Source: Candidatus Methanophagales archaeon
GTDB lineage: Archaea; Halobacteriota; Syntropharchaeia; Alkanophagales; Methanospirareceae
DNA: 5,019 nt
Assembly (NCBI GenBank): GCA_021161765.1
Contig: JAGGZZ010000157.1
Coordinates: 1 to 5,019 of the forward strand
Direction: 5' to 3'
Numbering within the stretch: the stretch's first letter is position 1; each line of letters opens with the position of its first letter. This document shows positions 4,553 to 5,019 of the stretch, piece by piece. Below the pieces are notes generated by a model. That model was not told where the DNA came from. It saw only the letters and a list, made by a program, of their open reading frames with translations, and made no database searches. Made by a program: the position numbers and the translations under genes.

Positions 4553-4589
4553 ACATCAAATTAAAGTATTATCGAAGTGTAAATATCAA

Positions 4590-5019
4590 ATGACAGATAA
4601 AAAGATAAGCATAATTGGTTCTGGCTGGGTTGGCACGGCGATTGGTAGAGGGTTTGCAGAACTTGACAATGAAGTGATATTTCATGACGTGGTTGACAAA
4701 GCATTGCCAAACTTCACGATGGATATAAATTATGCAATAGAGAACTCGGATGTGTCTATCATCTGCGTTCCAACGCCGACAACTCGTGATGGGATTGACT
4801 TGCGCTACGTAGAAGAAGCAACGAAAAATATAGGGAAAGTATTGGCAAATAAAGGGGATTATCACCGCGTGGTAGTAAAAAGCACCGTAGTTCCGGGGAC
4901 TACCGAAAACGTGGTAATCCCAACATTAGAGAAACATTCAGGTAAGAAAGCAGGGAATGAAATAGGGATATGCATGAATCCCGAATTCTTAACCGAAATA
5001 TCAGGAACATGGAGCAAAG
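4590..5019 (+). CDS. Compact nucleotide-sugar dehydrogenase, N-terminal part
   Basis: The frame is open from ATG 4590 to the window edge (143 codons). It encodes the NAD-binding domain of a UDP-glucose/GDP-mannose dehydrogenase family protein: GSGWVG (10-15), D33 at the end of strand 2, CVPTPTTRDGIDL (59-71), VKSTVVPGTTE (96-106) and NPEFLTEIS (130-138). Wording such as KSTVVPGTT and NPEFLTE is nearer to UDP-glucose 6-dehydrogenase types than to the TviB-type enzyme at 2559, so the two are not recent copies. It is compact: the VPTP motif comes at residue 60 against 69 in the neighbour, with most of the usual segment between strand 2 and VPTP missing. The catalytic cysteine would lie beyond the window. 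Likely role: making a UDP-uronic acid for the same glycan. It has its own TATA box and no ribosome site. Confidence 0.88.
   Translation, partial: MTDKKISIIGSGWVGTAIGRGFAELDNEVIFHDVVDKALPNFTMDINYAIENSDVSIICVPTPTTRDGIDLRYVEEATKNIGKVLANKGDYHRVVVKSTVVPGTTENVVIPTLEKHSGKKAGNEIGICMNPEFLTEISGTWSK

Larger units (their letters stand above)
4399..4564 (+). pseudogene. Second flippase-like N-terminal fragment, frameshifted
   Basis: ATG 4399 follows a good ribosome site (GAGGT, 4387-4391, 7-base spacing) and reads MPNEESYLNESLRKIAKANF, then TAG at 4459-4461. In the +1 frame the sequence continues SLIKKVFIGTLMGRAFGYGSRIIT (from 4466) before losing similarity and stopping at 4562. Together these resemble the start of archaeal flippases, where a hydrophilic NESLRKIAKG segment leads into VFIGTLxGxxxGYxSRIIIARFLG. 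Between the two parts lies a small hairpin sequence that seems to have broken the frame, and everything after SRIIT is gone. The gene had working translation signals before it decayed. Confidence 0.5.
4065..4589. other. Gene-poor stretch with repeats and gene remnants
   Basis: No intact gene is seen in these 525 bases. From left to right they hold a T/A-rich stretch with TATA-like TTTATAAT (4107-4114) of unknown use, an element with 10-base repeats and inverted ends (4116-4222), two short frames resembling flippase N-termini (4239-4388 and 4399-4564), a small perfect hairpin (4452-4470), and the promoter of the next gene near 4545. This looks like a site of repeated insertion and deletion. 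Confidence 0.6.

Noticed and set aside
4569..4865. Minus-strand open frame opposite the second dehydrogenase
   Set aside because: The plus strand encodes clear GSGWVG, VPTP and STVVPGTT motifs, so this is a shadow frame.
1..5019. tRNA, rRNA, CRISPR array or complete insertion sequence
   Set aside because: No cloverleaf, rRNA-like segment, regularly spaced 25-40-base repeats with spacers, or transposase frame was seen on either strand.

Overview
The window looks archaeal, probably from a euryarchaeon of the methanogen/ANME type. This is inferred from TATA boxes about 25-45 bases upstream of several starts, some genes with no Shine-Dalgarno and very short leaders beside others with strong GAGGTGA-type sites, and two archaeal-style toxin-antitoxin pairs. 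It is a surface-polysaccharide or glycan precursor locus that has been heavily rearranged: intact sugar-nucleotide genes alternate with small toxin-antitoxin genes and broken gene pieces. No RNA gene or CRISPR array was seen.

Layout. Bases 1-110 are a divergent intergenic region: a probable minus-strand gene begins at 16 (only about 5 codons visible), and a TATA box serves the plus-strand genes. 111-1037 is an intact SDR-family UDP-sugar epimerase. 1054-1670 is a two-gene module, a DUF4258-like protein followed by a YgiT-type zinc-finger/AbrB-like protein, which resembles a toxin-antitoxin pair. 1685-1963 is an orphan C-terminal piece of a second epimerase, so the toxin-antitoxin-like module sits between two ~220-bp direct repeats of epimerase 3' coding sequence. 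1978-2496 holds a second, decayed pair: a UPF0175 antitoxin whose beginning seems frameshifted, and a DUF3368-type PIN toxin that has lost the middle of its domain. 2559-3797 is an intact TviB/WbpO-type nucleotide-sugar 6-dehydrogenase with its own TATA box and ribosome site. 3832-4064 is a small unknown gene whose good ribosome site lies in a different frame, the two frames meeting at an A8 run that forms a textbook -1 slippery heptamer. 4065-4589 has no intact gene: it holds an element built of 10-base repeats with inverted ends (4116-4222) and two fragments that read as N-terminal pieces of membrane flippases (4239-4388 and 4399-4564). From 4590 to the window end is the N-terminal part of a second, compact nucleotide-sugar dehydrogenase.

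Together the epimerase and the two dehydrogenases would supply 4-epimerised and uronic-acid-type UDP-sugars for a surface glycan, and the flippase pieces fit the same theme (Wzx-like export of lipid-linked glycan). The exact sugars cannot be decided from sequence alone. The main points for follow-up are the toxin-antitoxin-like module bracketed by direct repeats, the gutted PIN toxin beside a retained antitoxin, the A8 slippery site, and the flippase remnants.
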